A program made the translations under genes and the position numbers. 64,000 bases of DNA from Astrocystis sublimbata (taxonomy: Eukaryota; Ascomycota; Sordariomycetes; Xylariales; Xylariaceae). The stretch lies in NCBI GenBank assembly GCA_022453515.1, contig JAJNNY010000030.1, positions 310,001-374,000 on the forward strand, written 5' to 3'. A model generated the notes under the pieces. The model worked only from the letters and a program-made list of their open reading frames with translations, ran no database searches and was not told where the DNA came from. Shown piece by piece: positions 43,668 through 54,760 of the stretch (position 1 is its first letter; each line of letters starts with the position of its first letter).

Positions 43668-44610
43668 CTTGTATGTCTGTCGTCAAGAGAATTACGAAAC
43701 TTTTGAGCTAGTTATCAGCCTCGGCGATGATTTGAGCTCTTGTTGTTGTGGTGATGTGATTTGTTGGGCTGTGTGGTTGTGTTGCTTTCATGGCGCAGGA
43801 GACTTGGGACTTGGGACCTGGGACCTGGAACATAGAAACATAGGAAATAGAGAGGCGCCGCATTGATTAATAATACTTGTAGATAACATATTACATGCTA
43901 CATGCTACTAGGTACTTACCTACCTATCAAGAAATACAAGTAGCACAAGTAGCATAAGCACGATCCTATTCTTTCGTGATGAGCAATGGTTGTTTCATCT
44001 TCTCAGTGGTAGGGGTAGGGTTAGGTTGTAAGAGGTGTGAATTGATTGTAAGACGATGATAGGAAGGACAGAAAGAGAAAAGAGCAGGAAGAACAGGAGG
44101 AAGGGGGAAGGGGGAAGGGGAGTAGGGAAGGAAAGACTTGCTCGGCGGAATTGTAACGTGTTGCTTTGGCTTGCGGTTGGGACAGGACAGGACGGGTGGA
44201 TAGGGCAGGGTAGGGCAACACGACACGACTCAAGGTGCAAAGGCGGAAAGAAGCGAGCTTTTTTAATAACAGGGTTTTAGACTAAGTAGAAGAGCAGGGT
44301 AGAGCAAAAGGGAGCATAGCATACATAGTATACATACTTCCTATTTACCCTACATACCTGCTAGCTAGCTATGACATGGCATGGCATGGCATCATGTGGG
44401 CATATAACATGAAATGAGCTGAACAGCTTTATCAGTTAGTTAATAGACGAATCAAGCAAGCAACTATATCATTAGCAACAAGTTTCATACTACCAAGTTA
44501 AGCGAGTGTGTCAGTATATAAGTAAATACGAGTTCCTACCTTGTGCACTCACATCACCCTCAATCCAAAGACGTCCCATCCCGTCTTACGTGCTTGGCAT
44601 GCATGCATGG

Positions 44611-44920
44611 GCTTCGAACTCCTCGAAAGCACTAAGCCGGACAATCAGACCGGGAAGGACGTCCGTCGGGTGCTCGACGGACCAAGAAGAAGGTCAACCC
44701 CGAACGAAGCCCTCATCATTGGCAAAAGCAATCAATATAAACACGCGGAGATTGCATGTAGACTGGGCTGAAATCACCGTCATATGTACTTACTTAGCTT
44801 TTCCTACTGTACCGTCATCTATACTTAGCTTTTCCTATTGACTAGATGACGAGGTCGTCATCATTTTTTTATAGAGGGGGGCACTTGATAGAAGGACACT
44901 ATCCCTTAGGGACGTCGTCC
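44611..44920 (-). repeat. Diverged mobile-element fragment, copy B (inverted relative to 28.4 kb)
   Basis: The minus strand of this block matches the plus strand of 28443-28708: a decayed hairpin (44894-44920), the TTCTATCAAGTGCCCCC linker, an intact second hairpin (44845-44862) and, at the other end, the coding remnant with FELLESTKPD and RVLDGPR on the plus strand. A segment containing ACTTAGCTTTTCCTA is repeated inside this copy (about 44789 and 44823), which copy A lacks. Confidence 0.8.
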
Positions 44921-45257
44921 TTCTAGATAATAAGTAATGCTTCTCTCTTTTCTGATTATATCCCCTATCATTTGTACGTTAGTATGTGAAAGAAAGGTTG
45001 TGATATGGATTTAATATGCTCCGTAATATAGATATTTATACATCCAACCATATCAAGACTCGGGACTACCTACTTAAAGGTAACACTAATAAATCTTGTA
45101 CTATTCTTATTATAAATAGCATTATACTCACATTTATATTCATATTCGTACACATATCAAGTAATCCTGCCCCCAATTGATTATGTATATCTTATGTCAC
45201 GAAATATCAGGCAGATCTTCACTTAATATACATGTGGAATAATTGAAATACCTAGAC

Positions 45258-45280
45258 CAAGGGGCTTCTAGAGCCCCTTG
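45258..45280. repeat. Perfect 9-bp inverted repeat with 5-base loop
   Basis: CAAGGGGCT, loop TCTAG, then AGCCCCTTG, followed by AAAAAGAA. It lies in AT-rich DNA 340 bases from element copy B and may mark an element end, or a structured 3' region of a transcript; neither can be decided here. Confidence 0.7.
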
Positions 45281-46092
45281 AAAAAGAATTTTATTCATGG
45301 GTGTGGGTAGGTAAAGTACGGTAAGGTAAGGTAGATCCTCTAAATACACCTTTCCCTCCATCTATCCATCCATCCATCATCAATGGCGACCTGCTGGCTT
45401 TTTCAGACTTTGTCTTCAGCTTTCAATGAAGCCGAAGTCTCCAGTCTGCAAAGCGCACCAGTGACTGACAGACAGACTGGCCAACCCCTCATTACCCCCG
45501 CATGAGCCAGCGCGCCGTGTTGTAGTCTCGAGGACTTCCCTCATTAAAAGTACAATACCCTAAATATGTGTGTGTGTGTGTGTGGTGTGTTTATATCCGT
45601 GTATCTCCCGGTGGCTCACCCTCATCACTAGAATTGAGAGAATTATTCCACAGCAGCGTTTCATTGTCTGCTTGCTCGTCTACTTGCCACCCCACATTGC
45701 GGAAAGGATTATTCACGTACCGACCCGATTGTCCGTTGCTTGCTTGCTTGTTTTTTTTTTCTTTTTCCCTGGATGGCCCACAAGAATAATCTGAGGGATC
45801 TGGTCTGTTTTGTTTTCTTTTGCTGTTGTTGGTTTGTTTCTTCTGTCGTGCCTGTGACAGAATGACCTCGATGACGCTTTGACCAGTGGTCACGTCACAT
45901 ATCAGGTCTAGAAGACGTGTTGTCGGGGCTTGGGTATCGGCTTTGTCAATTCATTCCGTCAAAGAATCAAGGTCGAAGACACTGTAAAGTTAGTTTTGGA
46001 AAAGATTGGGAATGTATGGTTCGTGATGCCTTCGGTCAGGTCAGATCGTCTCAACATCGCCGGAACTACAAATCGATTCCAATAATAGTGTT

Positions 46093-48277
46093 TCAGCCGG
46101 CGGCGACAGTGGCGGTGTTCGAATGCTGTCGCTTCGCCGGTGGTGGGTGGCCCTACACATTGGTCATTAGCAGCTTATCCCACACGTTGCCGGGGTTAGC
46201 GGTTGGTGGGTGGCATGGTCCCGAGGTGAATTGATAGATCAAATAAATATCCCGCCGTCACATCCATCGCCCTACATACTTCTGATGAGGCGGTGCGCTT
46301 CCGCTGAACTGCCGATGCCGCGCCGTTTGCGGCCGGGTTCTTGAGAGGCCGGGTCGGCTTGGTCTCGCCGAGTTCGAATATGTCGTCGGGTAGATTGATG
46401 CTATAAGTGCTGAGTAGCTGTTCGTCGAGGGTACCTGAATCAACTCACTTCTTCACGTGCTGGACACTTAGTGAGTTCAGCCGGCCCGAATATTTCTCCC
46501 ATTCGCTACACATTTGCTTGAATGTGTTGACTTGATACGACAAATCCAGAGATTTGGCACCTGGGGCCAAGTTAAGGTTTTGATTAGGTCTCACGATAGG
46601 TGTTTCGCAGGTGGGTGAGAGATCAGAGGCGGATGACATACCTTCAGCGAGCTCTAATCCGATGTAGTGAGTTGCGGTATATGTCCTTCTCGGCTTTGAG
46701 AAGTCCTCGACTACGTCCTTTTCATCTTCAGCGTCAGCACTTTCATCAACATTGTTCTCCTCTTTGACCTCAGCGGTCGGGATCTCTTCCGGTATTTCTT
46801 CCTCTTTGGTTACAAAGACTAGACTGCCGCTTCGGACCGCGTTGAAGTCGTCTTCTGTCTTGGTGACGTGCTGCCGCTCGAATCCCTTATTGAAAGGACG
46901 GGCTAGGGCAACCGAAGGGTGGCGCTCCAAGTCACCAACGAGAATGCGGACTTTGGACTCGACAAAACCAGACCAGATTTTGTGAGCTTCTTTAGTGGTG
47001 CTCGCGGCGATGACAGCGAGGTAGTATTTATGGTCCTTTGTGAAAAAGTCGTGCTTGACAAACAAGTCCTTCCACGGGCGCTCCGACGAAATGATCTTAC
47101 TCGTAATCTGTACGCCTCGTTCCAACTCGCGTTGTATGATGGTCTTGGTAGACTTGACGATGTTGAAGGTAGCGCACATCTGCGGGTAGGCCGGGGTGAT
47201 GACAGGCATCAGGTGGAAGCTGTCGGCCTTATAAATCTGAGAGTCATGTCAGCAAGGCCAGCCACGGAGGCGGACAGACAGGAGGGTGGGCAGTGAAAGT
47301 GAAGTAAGTACCTTCGGATTCCAGACTCGCACATTCAAGGGGCCTTCCTCCATGTGTTTGAGCTGGACGGGTATGGGCCAGGGCCATCCCTTCATGACCA
47401 GGAAGAACTTGGCGACGATGGTGGCGCTCGTGGCTTTGGGGTAGAGCTGGCAGACGCGGGCGACCATCATGGCCCAGACGACACCGCCGGGGAAACCAAT
47501 GATATTGGCGTAGATGGCGCGACGCTGAGCCCATAACTTAATGGCGCGCAGGGCGGTGCGGAAGGTGCTCTGCTCGGGGACGAGGTTGAGGATCTCCTTT
47601 GTCACACGTGTGCCGTTGAGTGATCTCAGCTCGCGATCGTCGAGCCCACGCAGGTACTCGTTGCTGGTCAGCTCGAGCTGCTTGTTGGGGGGGAACTGGG
47701 TCAGGGTGGCGATGCGCGAGAAGATCAGATCGATGCTGATGCCCCAGTACTCGAACTTGATGATGGGCACGAAGGCCTCCTCGACGACGGTCAGGTCGGT
47801 GATGGCGCCAGGCGGGGCCATCTGTTGCAGGAGATCTGGGAAGTATTTGAAGTAGTCTTCGCGGGAGACATAACGGGGAGCGGTGACGAGGGTGTCGATA
47901 TCGGAGCCGGGACCGTAGACGCCCAAGCAGTAACTGCCGTATGTGAAGACCTCGCCGCGGGCATCGCGGATGAGGACCTCGTTGTGCGGTTCCTTGGCGC
48001 GGGCGACGTTGCGGACGAACTCGTTGGCGATGCGCTGCAGATCGGTGATGATCTTCTCTCTGTTTTTGCGAGGTGTGAGGATTAGCTGGGAGTGGCAGAC
48101 ATTGAGAAAAATGCAAAAAAAGGGAAGGCACCTCTTCTTGATCTCCGAGGCCGTCTCAAAGGTGTTCTGGCGCCTCAGCTCCTCGAGCAGTTGGGCGGTA
48201 GCGTGGGACTCGGCCGGGGTCGGGGGGGCCGACGATATGGGCTTCGTGATGCCCCAGATTCTCTCGTTGCTCTCCAT
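46093..48277 (-). CDS. PAP1: Nuclear poly(A) polymerase
   Basis: Adds the poly(A) tail to mRNA 3' ends as part of the cleavage and polyadenylation machinery. Five exons (48277-48132, 48059-47312, 47236-46449, 46400-46280, 46152-46093; introns 72, 75, 48 and 127 nt) give about 620 residues. The nucleotidyltransferase core shows FTYGSYCLGVYGPGSDID, with Asp102 and Asp104, and the third metal ligand Asp159 in ISIDLIFSR. The central domain (RAIKLWAQRRAIYANIIGFP) and the RNA-binding RRM-like domain (MPVITPAYPQMCATFNI) follow. The last two exons were found by splicing. They restore VKNINLPDDIFELGE and a basic, Ala/Thr-rich tail with two basic patches (QRKRTASS and PPAKRQ), like the nuclear localisation and regulatory tail of other poly(A) polymerases. 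Without them the frame would stop early at 46445. The start MESNERIWGITKPIS is typical. Confidence 0.94.
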
Positions 48278-49514
48278 GGAGTATTCGGGTATTCGGGTGT
48301 TCGGTTGTGGTGATGATGGACTAAGTGAAGTGTGCAGGTGTGGGATGCGCCTGGAGATGTTGGTATGGTGGCTACAACTCAAGGGATGCCATGGATGGAT
48401 GCCCTTGGTGTGTGCACGGTGATGGTGATGGCGACACAACGCGACACGATGGGGTGGGATGGGTTACGGTGGCTGCGATGGATCGTTGTCTGCTGATGGG
48501 CAACTGCTGTCGCGCCTGGGGCCGAGAGGGAAGGGGAAAAAGAGACGGGAAGGAATACAGACAGCACAGACCCAGCGACGCCAACAACAGACACGACGAA
48601 CAAATGAATGACGGGAATGGAGGAACTCTCTCAGTCAAGTTGCCCGGATAAAAATAGAGTAAGACGGTACTGAGTACATACCTCCCTCCCTAACGAGATT
48701 CAATAATGACGGTGCAAAGGTACCGACCCAGGTACAAGTGGGGCCCTAGGCTAGGCCCCAGGTCCCACTCCCCCAGGCCTCGACACCACCACCTGTGGGA
48801 AGGAACAATGGTGTCGTCCCAAAGACCAACCAACCTCGAATCGGCCAACCGCCCAGCTGATGACAACTCAGCTCACCTTGTCATTGCTTGTTTCACCAAC
48901 CCCTCGAAACCTTTGTCCTCCTATGTTACAGTGTCTATTGTTACTTTACTTGATTCCTATTATGGGCATGTTTGGTATTCGACAACAACATGAGCCTCCA
49001 AGTGCCAATCGACTACAGCACCGATGTGTAATGCCCATCTCACAAGAACAAGCTAGGACAGCGAAATGCAAAACAACAACTGGCACCTTTGAGATGGTGG
49101 TATAATGGTAATTATAAATCAACGGCTATGGAATATAGCAGCATGTTGAAAAGAAAACCATGTCACCCCTAGCATGAATGCCAGACTCGCAGCCTATCTT
49201 CCAAACTGCTCGCCCTGGACAGCTGCGATGATGGTAGAAACCTGCTTTCTCTGCATCTGATCCGACATTCGGCCTGTCTGGCTTTTTGCGTCTGGTCCAA
49301 CATATGTCCTCGTCCGTGGGTCCGTCTCGAGAGTAGGGAACATGGACAGTCCCCCGTTTACCATGTCCGATCTTCCAGGAGACAGGTAACACTGCAAGTC
49401 GCAGTACCTCATCAGCACCGCGCCCAGCTCCACGAAGCACGTCGTCTAACGTGGACAGTTGCCATCCGCTCCGGGAGATCTAGGCCAGGACATCTCGCAA
49501 CAGGTCTTATCAAG
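48278..49514. other. Divergent intergenic region upstream of PAP1 and the kinase-ankyrin gene
   Basis: About 1.2 kb expected to contain the PAP1 promoter and that of the kinase-ankyrin gene. No gene was recognised. Confidence 0.5.
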
Positions 49515-52500
49515 ATGTTTGAGTTAGATCTACCCAACACCCAAGTACGGCGTTCGATTCTCAGTGTTAGGTCATATCCAGTCCGTCTTGCTAGGGAGCT
49601 GAGGTGGCGGGCAGTCCAAACAGCACTGGTTGTGCATAATGTAAGCCAGGGAGGATTACGACTCGTCAAATCACCTGATATCCCGCCTTGCAATCTCAGC
49701 CAATCAGTCACGCGAGCAGAATATTATGTGTTGTGCATCTTCAACTCTGCTTTGGAGTTCCCCACGTTCAATGTATCTGAGTATCTGATTCCAGGTAGGC
49801 CAGATCCGAGTCAAAATATGATGATAGTGTATCTGCATGGTATATCACCAATTGAACACGCACTGTCGCCCTTGGGAACAGCACTCTCCGAGATAGGCCG
49901 CAGCGACAAGCGCCAGCTTGTGTTTTAGCCCTCCGGCAACAGCCAATACTTGGACATTTCAGACTCCCAACTGTTCGTCTCCATGTTTCAATACTCTTCG
50001 CATCAAGACGTGTTTCGAAGCCGGGTCCGGTCATCCCGTTTACCGTGGGATGCATCCACCACAGCTGCGTCTCGCCATGTCCCACGAAGCTCACGTATGC
50101 TCCTGTCGGCTGAGTACCCAGACGAGACGACTACGTTGGAAGCTGTAATCGATACTCTGGAGCTCGCTGGACTGCCAGGTCCCGCTGTGATGATAGGCCG
50201 AAACGAGTACCTCGGCCAAGGCTCGCAGTCTGTAGTTTTCAAGCAAACCATAGTCTGGTCAGGGGACGACGATGGTCAGTTGTATCACGACCTCGTTGCT
50301 GTCAAGCAGCCCAAATTCGAGCACAATCCATATATACCCCTGAGGCTAGAAGGGCCCAAGGCCATGAAGCGCCTCAACGATGTGTGTTTAGAGGTAAAAG
50401 CGCTCTCTTTGCCCAGGTTGCGAAATCATCCCAACATTGTGCGGCTCTTATCTTGGTCCTTCGATGCGTCCTCCTTCAACAATCCGATCTGGCTCGTGAT
50501 GGAGCTCGCTTCGTCGAACCTTGAGGCCTTTCTATCGTCTTGCTCCAAAGAACTAGACGAAATCGGCTTCCAGCAACGATACCAGTTGTGCCTCGGTATG
50601 GCTTCGGGACTCGACGCGATTCACTCGTGCATGCTCATACACGGAGATCTGAAGCCTTCTAATGTGCTGCTAGTCGAGGATGGAGACAGGCTGGTTCCAA
50701 AACTAGCTGATTTTGGGCTCTCTATCAGCTGGCAAAATGGAAAAGATGCCGCCGTCCGCTTGGGTGGAACAGAAGGCTGGCAAGCTCCAGAGGTGGCCGC
50801 TGGCCGGCCCGTACTATCTAGCCAGCTTCACAAGACAGACAACTACTCATTTGGCCTAGTTGCCTCTCATACGCTATTCTCTGAGAGAAATTGTGCGGAA
50901 CCTCCATTCAAGCCAGTGGTCGCGGATATCAAGAGCGAAGCTATTGCAGGAGTGGACATGGAGCACGTGCAAGTTGCCATACGCTCACTCCTAAACCTTG
51001 ATCCCGCCCAGCGCCCAGACGATTTGGAGCCACTGTTCGAGTCTTCCGTTGATCGCGAGTGTCCAACGTGGGTGCCTTGACCCCGAAACATACATTTGAG
51101 AGTCGTATTGCAGTTATTGACATGCTAACTACAACAAGAAGCCATCATCATCGACTCGCTTTCGAGGTTGAGCCAGCCCCAAATGGTTCGCAACACGAGC
51201 CTGAAGAACAGCATGACGCTTCAGCCATACTAGCACCTACACTTCCTTGGGAGGGGCCCGGCTTGCCTGGTTATCTCCTTTCTAGTCTCCTAAACAAGGC
51301 GATATCTGACCCAGAGCTTTTTTCTTCGAGCATTCTATTCAGAATGTTTCTGGCGCTAACGTTGGATAGCCCTTTGAATCCATCAAGTCTTGACATTCTG
51401 ATAGTGGCAGCATTTAGAGGCTCAAGTCGAGCGCAGGCGGCTGTCTCAGCGGTATCGGAACACTACCAAGATGGTGTGCCAGATAAGATACGAGAGCATG
51501 CGAGTGACTGGCTTCGTAACGCCGTGGAAAACGGCTGTACCCTTGCAAAACGCAGACTATTGATGGCTGACACGGCCTCTTATAAGACAGCACTTGACGC
51601 CTTTAGAAGCAATGGAGGCTATGGAGAATTTTATTGGACGCAAAAAGGGCTACCGAATCTACATCGATTAGTCCTATACGCAACGTTGCGCGAGGTCAAA
51701 GATTACATGCTGTCTTCTGAGCCATGGGACCTCGAAGGACTGACGAACGATGGGGAAACGCCGCTTTACCTAGCCTGTGCTCGTGGGGCCTGGGATATTG
51801 CCCAAGAGCTACTCGATAAGGGGGCATCGGCCTCGGCGTCCTTTACTGTCTTTGGCATTTCGTGTTTACATTGGGTATTCGCATTCGACGAACCCGTCCA
51901 GGCGCTCGCTATCACCCGACTCATCGCAGCCGGCGCAGACATCAATGCACGAGCTCGGTAACCCGTGCCCTTTCCTCATTTTCCATTTCTTCTCCCAGCT
52001 GGATCCGCTCTGCACTGGGCTGTGGTGACTTCAAGCTCAGGTACGGTGCGAGCTCTTGTCAATTCCGGAGCAGACTGCACCCTTCGGGACGGGTCAGACC
52101 CTTACCTTTACGACGGGAGAATCAGGATGTTAGATCAATTCGGCGGTGTTAATCAAGAGGCTCGTTCGCCGTTGAATCTCCTAACTGAGGGGCGTTCACC
52201 GCTCGATTACTCCGCGGCGCAATACGATCCACTCATCTTCACTGAACTGAGATCGTTGGGATCTTATAGCGGGATCAATGCAGTGGACGAGGAAGGCTTC
52301 TCAGTCCTACATCGTTTGAGCGAGAGCCACATTCGTCGGGGCCGGATGCAGGTCTCTTATTCCTTTCTGCCCTTCAGGGGTAGTAAGCGTCACTTGAATG
52401 ATCAGCTGCAAGAGACAGTGAATGTCATCTGTGAGTTGGGAGGCGATTTAGAACTTCTCACCAGCCCCGCATCGTGCCTCATGGTTCGAGGCACGCCAGC

Positions 52501-53371
52501 GTATGGGTTCGAGAGCCGTACGCCGTTGATGTTGGCCGTTGAAGGAGCTGTGCCAAGTGTCGTGGAAGCACTTCTCCGGGCAGGTGCTGATCCGAATACG
52601 GTCAACGAGCGAGGTAAAACAGCTCTTCACTATATGTCAAGCAGCGATGCGGACAGCCTACAGCATCTTATATCTGCCGGTGCCAACATACATCACAAGG
52701 ACCATAACGGAAACACGGTGCTGTGCGTGCCTGCGAACTACGGAAACATGAAATCGGTACAACTTTTGCTTTCATTGGGAGCTGACATAGAAGAGCGAGT
52801 CCTGGAACCCAGTTCGGCTCACTATCAGGTGAGTATCTTTGCTGTATTAGCTAAGTCGGGGGGGCCTTTCGACGAAGCACGCGATACACTGCTAGCCTCT
52901 TGCCTAGAGAAGTATGTCTTCTCCCAAAAAGACCCCGAGAGAATCCGCCGCGTGATCGAGCACAATCCAGACGGTAGAAGTCTTTTAAACTTCTGTGCCA
53001 GTCGATCAATGCGGCTCACTGTCAATACCTTGCTCCAGCACGGTGCAGTTGTAGATTCCATTGCTACCCATTACACGAAAAGGTCGAGTTCGAACGGGCG
53101 CATCAAGATAACCTGGAAAGAATCCCCTTTAGATGCAGCCATCAATTGTAAGAGGTCCCTTGAAAGAAAAATGAGAGACGATAGGATGTACACCATTCCG
53201 GACTATGAGGATCTGTGTCAGCGAATTGACGCCATAATCGCCTCGATCATCGAGGCTGGTGGAAAGAAAGCACCTGCTGATGTGATCGAGAGCACGATTG
53301 ACGACAATGACGAAACTCCCGATAGAAGTAGACTGGAAAGAACAAAACCTAGCAATGCGATTATGAGCTAG
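49515..53371 (+). CDS. Protein kinase fused to ankyrin repeats, with an unresolved stop in the repeat part
   Basis: A likely signalling or recognition protein: a Ser/Thr kinase domain followed by about 700 residues with ankyrin repeats. Kinase elements are the Gly loop YLGQGSQSVVFK, VAVKQ, the catalytic loop HGDLKPSNVLL, ADFGLS, GGTEGWQAPEVA and DNYSFGLV, so an active kinase is expected. A 74-nt intron (51068-51141) with a perfect TGCTAAC branch joins the kinase exon to the ankyrin exon in frame. Ankyrin-type units include GETPLYLACARGAWDIAQEL, ALAITRLIAAGADINA, GSALHWAVVTSS, VRALVNSGADCTLRDG, TPLMLAVEGAVPSVVEALL and GKTALHYMSSSDADS. At 51959-51961 an in-frame TAA separates two parts that share one frame. 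A 41-nt GT-AG intron (51958-51998) would shift the frame; a 78-nt one (51958-52035) would keep it but remove half a repeat. A 5' exon 49515-49794 joined to 49963 is plausible but unproven; otherwise the first ATG is 49983. It could be a recent pseudogene. Confidence 0.75.
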
Positions 53372-53743
53372 TCGGATTGATGCATTATGTGAGTGTATAT
53401 GAGCTCCTCCGAACCTCGTGCTCTACCCGGGTGGCCTGGGACTTTTAGATTGGACTCCGCATGTATCATCAAACTTGAGCTTTCGGCTGGCAGGGAAAAT
53501 GGACCATTCAGAATATTATACTTGTCTTTCATGCGTTCGCAAAGCTAAAATTACGAGCTGATTTATATACACGTAGGCTGCCTGCCCCCTCCGTGACTCT
53601 TCACCCACTCACTTACGTGTCACATAGATATCTGTCTCGTTCATCGACAAAATACTCACACAAAGTTCCCCAACTACACCATCATCTCCAATAAACCCTC
53701 ATCCCATCATCAACCCAGCCCCCGACCATCAAGCTAGAAGATA
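53372..53743. promoter_or_regulatory. Short spacer and leader between the kinase-ankyrin gene and the membrane-protein gene
   Basis: 372 bases, with a C-rich and CATCAT-containing leader (about 53580-53740) directly before the next ATG. No gene was recognised. The genes run in the same direction but are presumably transcribed separately. Confidence 0.5.
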
Positions 53744-54760
53744 ATGGCGACCACTGATAACACCCAGGACCACGACCCTGGTTCAATCGAATATCAAACG
53801 GAACTCCTCCGAGCAATCATTGAAACGTCTACAGATCAGACTCTGTACGCAAAAGAAGATGCCGCCAATCAGCATGCGGAGATCCTCAAGGTCCTCGACG
53901 CGCTCATGGAAAGCAATAGAGAAATCATCGCGAAGGTCCATCAGTGCATCGAAAGCAATAGAGAAATCATCGATATGTTAAAGACCGCCGCTACGTCAAC
54001 AACAGCCGGCGACCGTAAAGCGAAGATAGTCAAGGTTATCGGGGATGTGCCCTTCAAAGTAACCATCGGGGTCATCATCAATAAAATCTTTCGCGAGCCC
54101 CCTGAAAGCCTCTTCGACATCTTACGCAAAGCCTCGTACATGGCCTTCTTATATGCCATTGTCTGCGCCATAGACGCCATGGAGGCCATCGTTCACCCCG
54201 TCCAACGACTCTCCGCGTCGACTCGAGAAGACGATGCGCGATACAATACAATTCGGCAGCATTATCTACGGTACGGCGCCCAGCCAGGGCTTTCCGAGCT
54301 CATTCCCCGCAGCGTCGGCATAGCCCTCATAGCCACGTCCTTCATCATCCTCCAGCCATTGCTTCTTCTTTCATATGAGTTCTTGTGGAATCGCAATATC
54401 GTGTCCATGCTCATGGCATTGGCCCCGTTCAACCTTTTGATCTGTTTCATCGCGATAGAGTCCGTCTTGTCGTTGGAGGATTTCCCCAAAAGTAACGAGG
54501 GGGTTCGTGGTCCGGAGGTGACGCCTCCGACTTCGGATGTACCGGTGAAAGGCGAAGAGCAGAATGAAGAGAAAAATGAAAACGAAAACGACGAGGGGAA
54601 GGGAGAAGAGGTAGAAACAGAAGACACGGAAGCAGAAGACACAGAGGAGGACACGGAGGAGGACACGGAGGAGGACACGGAGGAAGACACGGAGGAAGAT
54701 AGTGAATATGTTCATATAGGGGAGGATGGTAACTGCGAAGACGATGATAGTGATTATTAG
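53744..54760 (+). CDS. Uncharacterised membrane protein with coiled-coil start and acidic repeat tail
   Basis: An unspliced frame of 338 residues with no family recognised. Residues 1-90 are charged and probably helical, with a repeated SNREII unit (about residues 57-63 and 69-75). Three hydrophobic stretches follow: about 127-150 (YMAFLYAIVCAIDAMEAIV), about 188-213 (IALIATSFIILQPLLLLSYE) and about 218-243 (SMLMALAPFNLLICFIAIES), so it is probably an integral membrane protein with two or three helices. After about residue 248 the chain is nearly all Glu/Asp/Thr/Asn, ending with tandem EEDT units made by a 12-base DNA repeat (about 54640-54700). ATG 53744 is the first in the frame and sits after a leader-like stretch; the frame has no stops and is GC-biased at third positions, which favours a real gene. 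Its position 370 bases behind the kinase-ankyrin gene suggests a possible functional pair. Confidence 0.65.
   Translation: MATTDNTQDHDPGSIEYQTELLRAIIETSTDQTLYAKEDAANQHAEILKVLDALMESNREIIAKVHQCIESNREIIDMLKTAATSTTAGDRKAKIVKVIGDVPFKVTIGVIINKIFREPPESLFDILRKASYMAFLYAIVCAIDAMEAIVHPVQRLSASTREDDARYNTIRQHYLRYGAQPGLSELIPRSVGIALIATSFIILQPLLLLSYEFLWNRNIVSMLMALAPFNLLICFIAIESVLSLEDFPKSNEGVRGPEVTPPTSDVPVKGEEQNEEKNENENDEGKGEEVETEDTEAEDTEEDTEEDTEEDTEEDTEEDSEYVHIGEDGNCEDDDSDY
54640..54700 (+). repeat. 12-base coding minisatellite (EEDT repeat)
   Basis: About five tandem units of GAGGACACGGAG type, slightly diverged, inside the acidic tail of the membrane protein. Whole-unit length changes would keep the frame. 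Confidence 0.85.

Larger units (their letters stand above)
42786..46092. other. Convergent intergenic region with repeats and mobile-element copy B
   Basis: About 3.3 kb between the stop codons of ITC1 and the poly(A) polymerase gene. It holds a TATG microsatellite (43637-43667), purine-rich DNA at 44056-44130, the element copy at 44611-44920, AT-rich DNA at 44930-45250, a 9-bp-arm hairpin at 45258-45280 and a TG repeat near 45567-45583. No intact gene was found. Confidence 0.55.

Noticed and set aside
45860..45900. Possible 5S rRNA fragment suggested by a GGTCAC sequence
   Set aside because: Neither the internal control region nor the conserved ends of fungal 5S rRNA are present around it.
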